Below, piece by piece: positions 1 to 8,037 of a stretch of 64,000 nt of DNA (its first letter is position 1; each line of letters starts with the position of its first letter). The stretch is taken from assembly GCF_030811595.1 (NCBI RefSeq), contig NZ_JAUSRB010000002.1, forward strand, positions 7,440,001 to 7,504,000, read 5' to 3'. Origin of the DNA: Streptosporangium brasiliense. GTDB taxonomy: Bacteria > Actinomycetota > Actinomycetes > Streptosporangiales > Streptosporangiaceae. The position numbers and the translations under genes were made by a program. Under the pieces are notes generated by a model. The model was not told where the DNA came from. It made no database searches and saw only the letters and a program-made list of their open reading frames with translations.

Positions 1-2
1 TC

Positions 3-227
3 CTGACAAGATCTAGGGACAAGGGACACTCTGCCGATGAGCTGGAGTCGGGCTTCCGATCCGAACTCGCCGATGTCTTGTCCCAGGTCCTGCTCATGAC
101 ACGGCATCACGGAGTCGACCTGGAGGCGGAGGTCAAGCGGAAATGGGTACCGTGGCATCCTGACCGGCTCTCCACCCAGAGCGGGAGCCGAGCGGCCGGC
201 GCGGTGCTCAGCGAAGATGAGCTGTAG
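3..227 (+). CDS. MazG-like nucleotide pyrophosphohydrolase, C-terminal end (cut by window edge)
   Basis: The reading frame is open from the left edge to the TAG at 225-227, so only about the last 74 residues are visible. The segment ADVLSQVLLMTRHHGVDLE followed by a Lys-rich helix (EVKRKW) matches the end of the all-alpha MazG/MazG-like fold, whose helices carry the acidic metal-binding residues. Such enzymes hydrolyse non-canonical or excess NTPs in the cytoplasm. The catalytic ExxE region lies outside the window, so activity cannot be judged. The tail after KRKWVPWHPD is variable and Ser/Ala-rich. The family assignment is by remembered similarity and is moderate. Confidence 0.55.
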   Translation: MTRSRDKGHSADELESGFRSELADVLSQVLLMTRHHGVDLEAEVKRKWVPWHPDRLSTQSGSRAAGAVLSEDEL

Positions 228-240
228 GGCACCGGCGGCC

Positions 241-438
241 AGGGTGACGCACCCCGACGGCTCCTGGGCTCGGGCCGGCGCTCACGGGGACGGGCTTGCG
301 GTCGTTCACCAGAGCGGGCCGCTCCGGCTGTGGGATCTTCTGGAGAAGGTTCGCCACGACTGGCTGCTGACCGGCCGTATCCCCCTGTACAGGGCCCGGG
401 CTCGCATCGAGGCCGACGGGACGATCCACCTGACTCGG
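241..438 (+). pseudogene. Protein-L-isoaspartate-type methyltransferase, C-terminal remnant
   Basis: A frame starting just after the MazG-like gene encodes a short stretch (THPDGSWAR, then GPLRLWDLLE, then a DG-T-IHLTR ending). It resembles the variable C-terminal domain of actinobacterial methyltransferases of the protein-L-isoaspartate O-methyltransferase type, where the pattern 'DGSWA...GP.RLWD..E....W...G.P...R....DG' is common. The SAM-binding Rossmann domain that should precede it is absent: upstream in this frame there is a stop at 97-99 and unrelated sequence. It is therefore a 3' fragment and not a functional gene. Confidence 0.45.
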
Positions 439-569
439 CGGGCTGGCGCGGCCGCATCGGCTGACCGCGTGCTCCCTCGGCTGGAGGACCGAACAGCCAG
501 GCCATGCGGCCTGTCGCCTGCCCGGCCGGCAGCAGAGCACCCGTATCGACCTCGGAGAAACCTGTACCG

Positions 570-790
570 GCTTCTTCCGGGAGGACGGGGTGGTGCCGCT
601 CGATGACCCGCTCGGCTCGTTGTGGCCCGAGGTCGCCGGCCACCCACTCGGCCACGCCACCGCCCGGCATCTGCTCACCCACACCGCCGGCATGCCGCTG
701 CGTGCCAACCTCAAGCACCTGTACGGTACCGACCCCCGGGCCGTCCGCGACGGTGTCCTGCGCGAGGAGCTGCATCGCCCGATCCAGGAT
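570..790 (+). pseudogene. Serine hydrolase (beta-lactamase class C fold), internal remnant
   Basis: In the frame that passes GTG 590, the sequence GFFREDGVVPLDDPLG, then TARHLLTHTAGMPL, then LYGTDPRAV, matches the segment that follows the catalytic SxxK motif in class C beta-lactamase and esterase family proteins ('LDDPVG...T.RHLLTHTAGLP'). The upstream domain with SxxK and the downstream YxN and HxG motifs are missing. Homology fades after LREELHRP. It is a fragment flanked by another fragment (241-438) and by the decayed ECF42 operon. Confidence 0.5.
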
Positions 791-831
791 GATCGGGCGG
801 GCGTGACAGCGGGACAACGCGCCGGTCCCGG

Positions 832-1901
832 TCAGCGGGACAGTTCCTTGGCGCGTCGTTCGAGAAAATCTCGGACGGCCGGGTCCGTACTGAGGGTGGA
901 CGCTTGGGTGTAGGCGGCGCCCGCGTCCTGGTGTCGGCCGAGCCGGGCGAGCAGGTCGCCGCGTGCCGCGTGATAGGGCTGGAACCGCTCTCGTTCGCCG
1001 GGCAATGCCTCCAGCAGCGACAGTCCCGTTCGGGGTGAGCGGGTGCGTCCGATGACGGCGGCGTGGGCGACCCGGCTGCCCAGGCTCGGCGCGATCGCGA
1101 CCAGAGCGGTGTAGAGGGTGCACAGTGCGTTCCAATCGGTGGCACCGCTGCGGGCCCGATCGCAGTGGACCGCCTGGATCGCCGCCTCCAGCTGAAACCG
1201 CCCGGGCGCCTGGCCTGGCCGCTCGGCCCGGCGGAGATAGTCCTGGCCCTCGGCGATGAGGTGGGGGTCCCACTTGTCTGGGTCCTGCTCCTGCAACGGC
1301 AGATAGCGATCGCCGGGAGTCGTGGCACGCGCCGAGGCCAGGGTGAGCAGCGCCGCCAGCGCCCACGCCTCGGGCTCGTCGCCGAGCAGCCTCGCGGTCG
1401 TGACGGCCAGGAACCGGGCCTCCCCCGCAAGCGACGCCCCCTCGCCCCGCTCCGGGAAGGCCAGCGCGTAGCAGCCGTACACCGCCTCAAGCACCGACGG
1501 CAGCCGCTGGGGCATCGCCTGTCGCCCGGGGAGGACGAAGGGGATCTTGGCGTCCCTGATCCGCCGCTTGGCCCGCACCAGCCGTTGCGACATCGCCCCG
1601 GCGGGCACGGCGAAGGCCCGCGCGATCTGGGCGGAGTCGAACCCGAGCACGGCCTGCAGCATCAGCGGCGTACGGACGTTGGCGGCGATGGCTGGTTGCG
1701 TGCGACCGTCAGCAGCCAGCCGTCGGGGTTGTCCGGTACGCCGTCGCGCGGCCACGTGATCAGAGCCTGCTCGAAGGCCTGCGCCAGGGTGTCCTCGGCG
1801 AGTTCGAGGTCGCCGGTCGGAGCGGCCAGCAGGGCGACCAGCCGGCCATAGGACGCCCGTGCGGCGCGCTCGGCGACGTGCGCAGCCGTCTCGCCGGTCA
1901 C
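832..1901 (-). pseudogene. ECF42-group RNA polymerase sigma factor, internal deletion plus frameshift
   Basis: The N-terminal part (GTG at 1901, overlapping the YciI stop as GTGA) gives sigma region 2 up to DGWLLTVARN. The rest (PAIAANVRTPLMLQAVLGF, then the long C-terminal TPR-like extension ending in LERRAKELSR) lies in another frame. In intact ECF42 proteins dozens of residues separate these motifs. Here they abut at about 1690-1702, so the region 2/region 3-4 linker has been lost and the frame shifted. ECF42 genes normally sit beside YCII/DGPF-domain genes, as here. The product cannot be a complete sigma factor. The long intact C-terminal frame suggests recent decay. Confidence 0.75.
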
Positions 1902-2275
1902 GATGACTCAGCCCACGTCCCGGCCTCGATGTGCACGGCACCGGGCCGGACCTCGACGGTGCCCCACGACAGCGGCGGAGCCTGCCGTGCCCACTCCAGG
2001 GCGGCGTCCAGATCCGGCACGTCGATGACGATCACGCCCCCGAGCTGCTCCTTGGTGTCGGCGAACGGCCCGTCCTGAATCCGTGGCTCCCCATCGACCA
2101 GCGTGAGCGTGGTCGAACTGGTCGACGGCTGCAGCACCTGGCCGCTCACCAGGATCCCGGCCTGCTCCAGCGTCGCGGCGTAACTGGCCATGGCCCGCAT
2201 CCCGGCGGCTATCGCCTCGGCCCCGATCGACTCCTCGCTCGCCTCGCCGTAGTGGAACAACAACATGTACCGCAT
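1898..2275 (-). CDS. YciI/DGPF-domain protein
   Basis: A 125-residue protein beginning MRYMLLFHYG. I chose ATG 2275 because GGGAGGATC stands 6-8 nt upstream, and starting at 2296 would add seven residues outside the fold. It contains the diagnostic DGPFADTKEQLGG motif of the YCII-related (DGPF) family, a small ferredoxin-like alpha/beta barrel of unknown biochemical role. Members are repeatedly co-encoded with ECF42 sigma factors and are used as the family marker for such loci. It is the middle gene of a DHFR-like/YciI/sigma operon: 17 nt after the upstream stop and a 4-nt overlap with the sigma pseudogene. Confidence 0.85.
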   Translation of the reverse strand: MRYMLLFHYGEASEESIGAEAIAAGMRAMASYAATLEQAGILVSGQVLQPSTSSTTLTLVDGEPRIQDGPFADTKEQLGGVIVIDVPDLDAALEWARQAPPLSWGTVEVRPGAVHIEAGTWAESS

Positions 2276-2292
2276 GTCTTGATCCTCCCTCG

Positions 2293-2871
2293 TCAATTGA
2301 CCGTGTAGCGTGCGATCAGCACACCGGTCGTGGCCATGATCGCCTCCTGAAGCGTCAGGTCGGTACGTTCCCCCTCGCCGAACAGCCGCGTGCCCGAACC
2401 GAGCACGATCGGGTGGATCAGCAGGACATACTCCTCGACCAGGCCCGCCGCGTGCAGTGAGCGCACCAGCTCACCGCTGCCGAGCACCCTGATCACGCCG
2501 TCGATCTGGCCCTTAAGCCGTGCGACGGTGCCGGCCGCCTCCCCCACCAGCAGCGTGGAGTTGGGGTAGGCGAGTTCGGTGCCCGCCTGGCGGGAGGCGA
2601 CGTACTTGCGCGAGTTCACCAGCACCTCGGTGAACGGGTTGGGGTCGGCCACCGATGTCCAGTGGCCCAGCAGGTCGTCGTATGACCGGTGCCCGAAGAG
2701 CATCGCCGTGGCCCTGCCCATCCCTCCGACGAACCTCCCGATCACCTCGTCGGTGTACCCGATGCCCCAACCGCCGTGACGGAATCCATCCCGGGTGTCC
2801 TCGTCCGCCCGGCCCGGCCCTTGCATGACGCCATCTACACAGACGTTCGCGAAAACGCTGATCGTGCCCAC
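2293..2871 (-). CDS. Dihydrofolate reductase-family (RibD C-terminal-like) protein
   Basis: A 192-residue protein starting at GTG 2871, with GAGGAG seven bases upstream. The order of motifs fits the bacterial DHFR-like family: N-terminal strand ISVFANVCVDG, MLFGHRSYDDLLGHW, VNSRKYVAS, and C-terminal VLGSGTRLFGEG. These cytoplasmic proteins bind NAD(P)H through the RibD/DHFR fold, but the substrate is generally unknown. It is often paired with YciI genes and ECF sigma factors, as here. A longer open frame to 2976 exists but its extra residues are low-complexity and unlikely to be translated. Confidence 0.85.
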   Translation of the reverse strand: MGTISVFANVCVDGVMQGPGRADEDTRDGFRHGGWGIGYTDEVIGRFVGGMGRATAMLFGHRSYDDLLGHWTSVADPNPFTEVLVNSRKYVASRQAGTELAYPNSTLLVGEAAGTVARLKGQIDGVIRVLGSGELVRSLHAAGLVEEYVLLIHPIVLGSGTRLFGEGERTDLTLQEAIMATTGVLIARYTVN

Positions 2872-2998
2872 CTCGAACTCCTCGTCTCGTGATCGTCCAG
2901 GCCGTGCTCGTGCCCGGCACAGTGATGACGAGGTGGAGAGGGCCGGACAGACACCCGCCAGTCCACACGTGGACACTTTGGCAGCCCCCTGGTCCGTC

Positions 2999-3086
2999 GG
3001 GACACCGCGCTTGCGACCAGCGCGATCGGGACGCGCAGCTGCTCCAGGAACTGGTAGCGGGTGTGGGTGAGGATGAGGTCAGACAC
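2999..3086 (-). pseudogene. ABC transporter permease, N-terminal remnant
   Basis: A GTG at 3086, overlapping the end of the ATPase remnant, opens a frame reading VSDLILTHTRYQFLEQLRVP and then IALVASAV. This is typical of the cytoplasmic start and first membrane helix of ABC-2 type drug-export permeases ('LTLTRYEFLEQLRVP'). After about 30 residues the frame runs into unrelated Arg-rich sequence, so the remaining membrane helices are gone. The DHFR/YciI/ECF42 operon lies immediately downstream. Confidence 0.55.
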
Positions 3087-3321
3087 GAGCCCCCTCCTTG
3101 GAGGTGATGGTGATGAAGGCCTCTTCCAGCGAGGCCGGCCGCACCTCCAGATCGGCGAAGGCCGTCCCGGCACCTGCCGGCTCGGTGACCAGCAGGTCGG
3201 AGTCGGTGGTGAGCAGGTGCACCCGGCCGTCCTCGACCGGGCTCCGCGAAATCCCGGGCAGATCTGGTACGGCCGGCGCCGCGGAGGAGACCCGGCGCAC
3301 GCCCACCAGCAGGTTGATCAA
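3079..3321 (-). pseudogene. ABC transporter ATPase, C-terminal remnant (drug-exporter type)
   Basis: About 75 residues match the C-terminal domain of daunorubicin-resistance-type ATPases: GRVHLLTTDSD, then AFADLEVRPASLEEAFITIT. The Walker A, signature and Walker B parts that should precede are absent; upstream the sequence switches to the hydrolase locus. The 3' end still overlaps the start of the permease remnant in the way an intact ATPase/permease operon would. A deletion has therefore removed both the front of the ATPase and the back of the permease. Confidence 0.6.
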
Positions 3322-3424
3322 TACGGATCGCCCGGGGTGGGTCTCGCATCTCGCACAGGCCGTCGGGCCCGACGAAGCATCCGCCGGCCAGGTCCTGGAC
3401 GGCTGGGTGCAGCACTGTCTTCCA

Positions 3425-4597
3425 TTAGGACCGGCGGATCCTCTCGCGCGACCTCACCCAGGCGGTGAAGCCCTCGATCGCGTCGACGACCGCCTCGAAG
3501 CGGACAGAGTGGTACAGGTCGAAGGCGTGGTTCCCGCCGCGCAGTTCGGCGTAGACGACGGGGGCGGCCGAGGTGGCGCGTAGCCGGTCGGCGAAGTGCC
3601 GGGCATCGGCCGCGGGCACCTGCGGGTCCAGATCGCCGTGGGCGATGAGGAACGGCGGTGCGTCCGGTGCGATGTGGGCCAGCGGTGAGGACTCGGGGCC
3701 CTGGCCGAAGTAGGTGCCGTACCAGCCGTTCAGGTAGATGGCGCCGGTCACGGAGGTGTCGGCGTCCTCGAAGCCCGGCTGGAAGGCGGGGTCGTTCTGG
3801 GTGAGCGCGGCCAGCGCCGCCATGTGCCCGCCCGCCGAACTGCCCGCGACGAACAGCGTCGACAGGTCGGCGCCGTACTCGTGGGCGTGCTCGCGTACCT
3901 AGGCGATGATCTTCTTGAGGTCGATCAGGTGGTCCGGGTGCTGGGCCTCGGGCCGTAGCCGGTAGTTGGCGCTGATGCACACCCATCCCTGGCCGGCGAG
4001 GTGATAGAGCAGGGGAAGTGACTGGCTGTTCTTGTGGCCCCCGGAGTAGCCGCCGCCGTGCAGGTGGATCATCACGGGCGCGCCGGACGGGCGTGAGCGG
4101 TGATGGTAGAGGTCGAGCACGTTGCGGCGGCCCGCGTCGCCGTAGGCGAGGTCGGCCACACGCCGGACGTCCAGGCGGCGCCGGAAGATGGGCAGGAGCA
4201 GGATGCGGGCCCACGGGGGGCGGCGCCGCAGTCCGACGCCGAGGTCGGCGTCGATGGCGGCGCGCCACCCCGCACCCAGCCCGAAGTCCATCGCGCGCTC
4301 GATCCTGGCCCGCTCGCCCATCGCGCGGTAGGCGATGACCGCGAGCCCGATCACGGTCACGGCGGCCAGGGCGACGGCCGCCCAGCCGCCCGCCGAGTCG
4401 ATGTCACCGTCGGCGAACGCCAGCGCCGTCGGCAGCAGCAGCAGCATCCAGAAGAAGGCCGCGAACGGCAGTTCGTTGGCGGCCAGGCCGAAGTAGTAGC
4501 TCGGGCGGCCGAGCGGGCGTGAGAACGGCACCGGCCGTAGCGCGAACAGCGTGCCGACAGCGGCGAGCGCCACAGTGAACAGATACCCGAAGGGCAC
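3425..4597 (-). pseudogene. Membrane-anchored alpha/beta hydrolase interrupted by one in-frame TAG
   Basis: The gene starts at GTG 4597 (GGAGG five bases upstream; first residues VPFGYLFTVALAAVGTLFAL). It encodes three or four N-terminal membrane helices and then a hormone-sensitive-lipase/BD-FAE-like domain: HLHGGGYSGGHKNS (oxyanion loop), SANYRL, then GSSAGGHMAALAAL (nucleophile Ser), HGDLDPQVP (Asp) and GGNHAFDL (His). Both halves are in the same frame but are separated by a single amber codon at 3899-3901, between KKIIA and VREHAHEYGAD. A Trp codon at this position is likely ancestral, because TGG to TAG is one change. All catalytic residues beyond the stop remain intact, so inactivation is very recent, or readthrough or a sequencing error applies. 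Confidence 0.8.
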
Positions 4598-4697
4598 GGA
4601 ACCTCCAAAGATCGCATCCGTGCGGATGATGTTAGGAAGGTCCGCTATATGCTGTCCAAGACCCGTATCCTCATCAGTTGATAGCCCTAGAGGCATA

Positions 4698-5582
4698 ATG
4701 GATCTGCTGTCACTGCGCTACTTCCAGGCCGTGGCCCGTCACGAGCACATCAGCAGGGCGGCCGAGGAGCTCCGCGTCGCCCAGCCCTCGCTCAGCCGGA
4801 CCATCGCGCGGCTGGAAGCCGACCTGGGCGTGCCGCTGTTCGACCGGCACGGCAGACGCATCCGCCTCAACCGGTTCGGCGCCGCGTTCCTGCGCCGGGT
4901 GGACAGGGCACTGGCCGAGCTGGAGGACGCCAGACGCGAGCTCACCGACGCCGCCGGCCTGGCCCGCGGCAGCGTCTCACTCGCCTCGGAGACCCTGCTC
5001 ACGGTCACCGAACCGGTCAAGAACTTCATCGCCGAGCATCCAGGCGTCGCCGTACGCCTCTTTCAGGCGAGCCCGGAGGTCATGGCCGAGCGGCTGAGCG
5101 AGGGACAGGTCGACCTCTGCCTGGCCTCCGAGGCGCTCGAGGGGCCGGGACTGGTCCATGAGGAGCTGGTCCGCGAGGAGATCCTGCTCGCCGTACCGCT
5201 CGGGCACCGGCTCGCCGGGCGGCGGGAGGCGACCATGGCCGACCTGGCCGGCGAACCCGTCGTCACCACCCGGCCGGGGATCTGGCAGCGCACGCTGGCC
5301 GAGCGCCTGTTCTCCGAGGCCGGTTTGGAGCTGGTGGTCGCCTGTGAGATCGACGAGGCCACCACGGCCATCGAGATGGTCAGCGCCGGCCTCGGCGTGG
5401 GGTTCGGGCCCGCATGGTATCTCCGCTCGCCACTGGCGTCACGGACGCCGTTCTCTCCCATACGGCTGGCCGCCCCGGGCGCCGAGCGGGTCCTGCGGCT
5501 GTACTGGAGGGAGGGGGCCTACGTGTCCGAGGCAGCCCGCCGCTTCCGCGACCACCTGACCGCCTCGCTGATGGCGACTTAG
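4698..5582 (+). CDS. LysR-family transcriptional regulator
   Basis: A 294-residue protein. I chose ATG 4698 because MDLLSLRYFQAVARHEHISR is the canonical LysR N-terminus; an upstream in-frame extension would add residues read from the neighbouring promoter. The winged-helix domain spans residues 1-60 (AAEELRVAQPSLSRTIARLE). The substrate-binding domain spans about 90-290, with the effector-site region PVVTTRPGIWQ and GLGVGFGPAWYL. It is transcribed divergently from the broken membrane hydrolase 101 nt away, the usual LysR/target arrangement, so that gene is its likely former target. The gene appears intact. Confidence 0.9.
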   Translation: MDLLSLRYFQAVARHEHISRAAEELRVAQPSLSRTIARLEADLGVPLFDRHGRRIRLNRFGAAFLRRVDRALAELEDARRELTDAAGLARGSVSLASETLLTVTEPVKNFIAEHPGVAVRLFQASPEVMAERLSEGQVDLCLASEALEGPGLVHEELVREEILLAVPLGHRLAGRREATMADLAGEPVVTTRPGIWQRTLAERLFSEAGLELVVACEIDEATTAIEMVSAGLGVGFGPAWYLRSPLASRTPFSPIRLAAPGAERVLRLYWREGAYVSEAARRFRDHLTASLMAT

Positions 5583-6097
5583 GCCTGCTGATCTGCGGCG
5601 ACAGCGATCAAGCCCGATGGCAGACGCGCGACCTTCACCGATGCGGGACGCTGACCGACACACGCCGCCTTCTCGTCAGAGTGTGCTCAGGGAGAACGCT
5701 GACCAGCGGGAACCACGCTGACGCCGGATCCCGCCCCGGACTCTCCGCCCCTGGAGCAGAAGGAGATGGTGCCAGAACCAGTGCGTTGACCCGCCGGAGG
5801 TCCACTCACGCCGCGGTGAGGTCGAGCCGGGTTTCCATATGTACCGGACCGGCGGCCGGCAGGCCGCGAAATCCGAGGGACACATCCGCATCGCCCGGCC
5901 CCGCCACGCCGCGACGATCTGATCGGAGGTCTCGGTGAACACCGCCTCGCTCACCCCCGAGGAGCGATTCGCATATCGCCCGAGCGGTCCGCAGGACTGG
6001 TCAGGGTGGCGGCTCGCCGTAGCTGTAGGAGCTCCGGGCCCAGTGGGCGGCGGAAACCCGCATGCACTCGGGCGCGCGGATCTCGTAGGCTGCGCCC
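5583..6097. other. 515-bp region without a recognised complete gene
   Basis: No convincing gene is seen between the LysR gene and 6098. On the minus strand, about 5806-5890 reads LGFRGLPAAGPVHMETRLDL and then a stop. This looks like the last strand of a GNAT-type acetyltransferase, with nothing matching upstream, so it may be a gene tail left by deletion. The remainder has open frames on both strands with no family resemblance. Confidence 0.3.
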
Positions 6098-6742
6098 ATG
6101 CTCCCCGACCTGCCGTGGCCCTCGATGACCCACCGCGAGGCCACGGCAGAGCTGGTGCTGGCGGGCTGGACCCCGTGCGGCGTCGGCGACTGGGCGACCG
6201 GCCTGCGCTCTCCCGACGGGCTATGGGTGGCCAGGGTGTGCCCGTTCGACCCGGCCTACGCCGCCTTCCTCGAGTTGTGCCGCCGCCGGCCCGGCAACCC
6301 CTACCTGCCGCGCGTGGCCTTCGACACCCCGCTGGACGGCGGCGGCACGCTGGCCGTGCTGGAATTCCTGCCCCCGCTCGAGTCGGCGCGGGCAGAGGAG
6401 GTCGCCCGCCAGTGGCGGGAGGGCGCGGGTGACCCAGCCCTGGCGGACGTCCGGCAGGCTGCCGCCGCGGTCGACGCCGAGTTTCGGGCCAGGGTGCCCT
6501 GGTGGGACGGCATCGACCTGAACACCGGCAACCTGCGGCAGGCCCTCGACGGGCGAGTGGCGGTCATCGACGTGTTCTGCATGGACGGCGCCTCCGTCTA
6601 CGCGCAGGTCCTCGAGGACGCCGGCGTGGTCCGCGACAAGCTGCCCAACAGCCGCCACATCCTCGACATCCCCTATATCGCCCGCGAGAGCACCCCCGAA
6701 GAGATTCGGGCCCTCCACGCCGCCTGGTATCGCACGCCGTAG
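6098..6742 (+). CDS. Hypothetical protein with kinase-like (aminoglycoside phosphotransferase-like) features
   Basis: A 214-residue protein without a family I can name. The segment GIDLNTGNLRQALDGRVAVI followed by DVFCMDG resembles the catalytic/metal-loop region of protein-kinase-like folds ('D.N.GN......VIDF/V'). The N-terminal half (GDWATGLRSPDGLWVARVCP and FLEFLPPL-type strands) could be the nucleotide lobe. No signal peptide or membrane helix is present. ATG 6098 lacks a clear ribosome-binding site; ATG 6125 is an alternative. Function is unknown, and kinase-like is an inference from a short motif only. Confidence 0.6.
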   Translation: MLPDLPWPSMTHREATAELVLAGWTPCGVGDWATGLRSPDGLWVARVCPFDPAYAAFLELCRRRPGNPYLPRVAFDTPLDGGGTLAVLEFLPPLESARAEEVARQWREGAGDPALADVRQAAAAVDAEFRARVPWWDGIDLNTGNLRQALDGRVAVIDVFCMDGASVYAQVLEDAGVVRDKLPNSRHILDIPYIARESTPEEIRALHAAWYRTP

Positions 6743-6988
6743 GGTCGGCGGGCGCCTGCAGGATCATCTAGGCAAGCGCCCAGCTGGTGCCGCATCAGGC
6801 GACGTTCGCCCTGGCGAGATCCTTGCCCGGACGCGGGTGGGGTGAAGCCCTTCGTGATACGTTCCGGTGTCGTCGTACGCTTCGAGCTGAGGAGGTGAGA
6901 CCGATCAACGCTGTGAAAGGTCGGGCCCCACTCCCTCGCACGGCCTGGGGAGTGCCCGCAGAAGGCATCCCGAAAGGCTTCGATCGCT

Positions 6989-7720
6989 ATGCGCTTCATC
7001 TCTGAGACGACGTCCGACGGCGTCTCCGAACAGCTCTTCATCCTCGGTGAGATTCCCGGCGTGCTGTGGACGCCGGAAGGTGCCGTCGGCACTCGCCCCC
7101 TCATCCTGATGGGACACGGCGGCGGCCGGCACAAGAAAGCCCCCGACATCGTGGCGCGTGCACGCCGCTCCGTGGCCGAGTGTGATTTCGCTGTGGTGGC
7201 GGTCGACGTTCCCGGCCATGGCGACCGGCCGAAGGATGAGGAGTACGACCGGATCGCGACCGAGAACCAGGCTCGCGTGGACGCCGGAGAAGAGTTGGCT
7301 CCGCTGATCGCCGGTTTCCAGACGCTCGTAGCCCGCCGGACCGTCCCGGAATGGCAGGCCGTCCTGGACGTGGTCCAGCAACTCGAGCACGTCGGCGCCG
7401 GCCCGGTGGGCTACTGGGGTGTGTCGTTGGGCTGCGGACTCGGCGTTCCGTCCGTTGCCGCCGAACCCCGGGTCCGCGCGGCGGTGCTGGGCCTGGGCGG
7501 GGCGCTGGCCTCAGCCGAGGCCGCCGCGCGTATCACCGTCCCGGTGGAGTTCCTGCTGCAGTGGGACGATGAGCGGGTGCCGCGGGCCCAGAGCTTGGCA
7601 CTGTTCGACGCCCTGGGCTCAGCGGAGAAGACGCTGCACGCCAACCCCGGCAAGCACGGTGAGCTCCCGGCCTTCGAACTGGACAGCACGCTACGGTTCT
7701 TCGCCCGGCACCTCTGCTGA
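6989..7720 (+). CDS. Alpha/beta hydrolase (dienelactone hydrolase-like)
   Basis: A 243-residue cytoplasmic hydrolase. Visible features are the oxyanion strand LILMGHGGGRHK (residues 38-49), the AVDVPGHGDRP strand-turn, and the nucleophile elbow GYWGVSLGCG with Ser about 146. The acid lies near LLQWDDERVP and the catalytic His in NPGKHGELP close to the C-terminus. Length and order fit single-domain alpha/beta hydrolases. The substrate cannot be predicted. A strong hairpin 22 nt after the stop suggests a monocistronic transcript. GAAAGG upstream is a weak ribosome-binding site. Confidence 0.85.
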   Translation: MRFISETTSDGVSEQLFILGEIPGVLWTPEGAVGTRPLILMGHGGGRHKKAPDIVARARRSVAECDFAVVAVDVPGHGDRPKDEEYDRIATENQARVDAGEELAPLIAGFQTLVARRTVPEWQAVLDVVQQLEHVGAGPVGYWGVSLGCGLGVPSVAAEPRVRAAVLGLGGALASAEAAARITVPVEFLLQWDDERVPRAQSLALFDALGSAEKTLHANPGKHGELPAFELDSTLRFFARHLC

Positions 7721-7741
7721 TACCTCCGCCTGCGGTCCGCG

Positions 7742-7775
7742 ACGCGCCGATCGGATCCGTTCCCGATCGGCGCGT
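7742..7775 (+). terminator. Hairpin downstream of the hydrolase gene
   Basis: A perfect 13-bp inverted repeat (ACGCGCCGATCGG and its complement) with an 8-nt loop, starting 22 nt after the stop at 7720. No U-tract follows, as is common for actinobacterial terminators. Confidence 0.7.
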
Positions 7776-7839
7776 TCTGGCGAACACCGGTCGGCGTGAC
7801 CGACAGAGTCCAGGTCCGGGAGATCGATGACGACGAGGG

Positions 7840-7876
7840 CCGGTGGCTGCTGCGGATCATCCGCAGCAGCCACCGG
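7840..7876. repeat. Near-perfect 37-bp palindrome
   Basis: Two 18-bp arms (CCGGTGGCTGCTGCGGAT and its complement) meet around a single base at 7858. It lies between the hydrolase gene and the Ser/Thr kinase gene, 160 bp before the kinase start. It may be a second terminator or a cruciform-forming protein-binding site. Confidence 0.65.
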
Positions 7877-7922
7877 GTCGGCGGTGACCTGGCGGCGGGC
7901 TCAGACGGTGCTGCTGTCCGCG

Positions 7923-7950
7923 CAGATGGGCAGATGGGCAGATGGGCAGA
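7923..7950. repeat. 8-bp tandem repeat, 3.5 copies
   Basis: The unit CAGATGGG is repeated three times plus CAGA, about 90 bp upstream of the kinase start. Such short tandem arrays can change copy number by slippage. Here the array lies in the untranslated or promoter region, so any effect would be on expression. Confidence 0.7.
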
Positions 7951-8037
7951 CCAAGTGAAGCAAACGGCCATGCGCCGATGACGGTGGCTGTACCCTGATC
8001 AACTGTCCGTGCCGAGCACGATGGCAGGAGACGGTGC

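Noticed and set aside
7923..7950. Short regular repeats considered as a CRISPR-like array
   Set aside because: Units are 8 bp and contiguous without spacers. No cas gene is present anywhere in the window.
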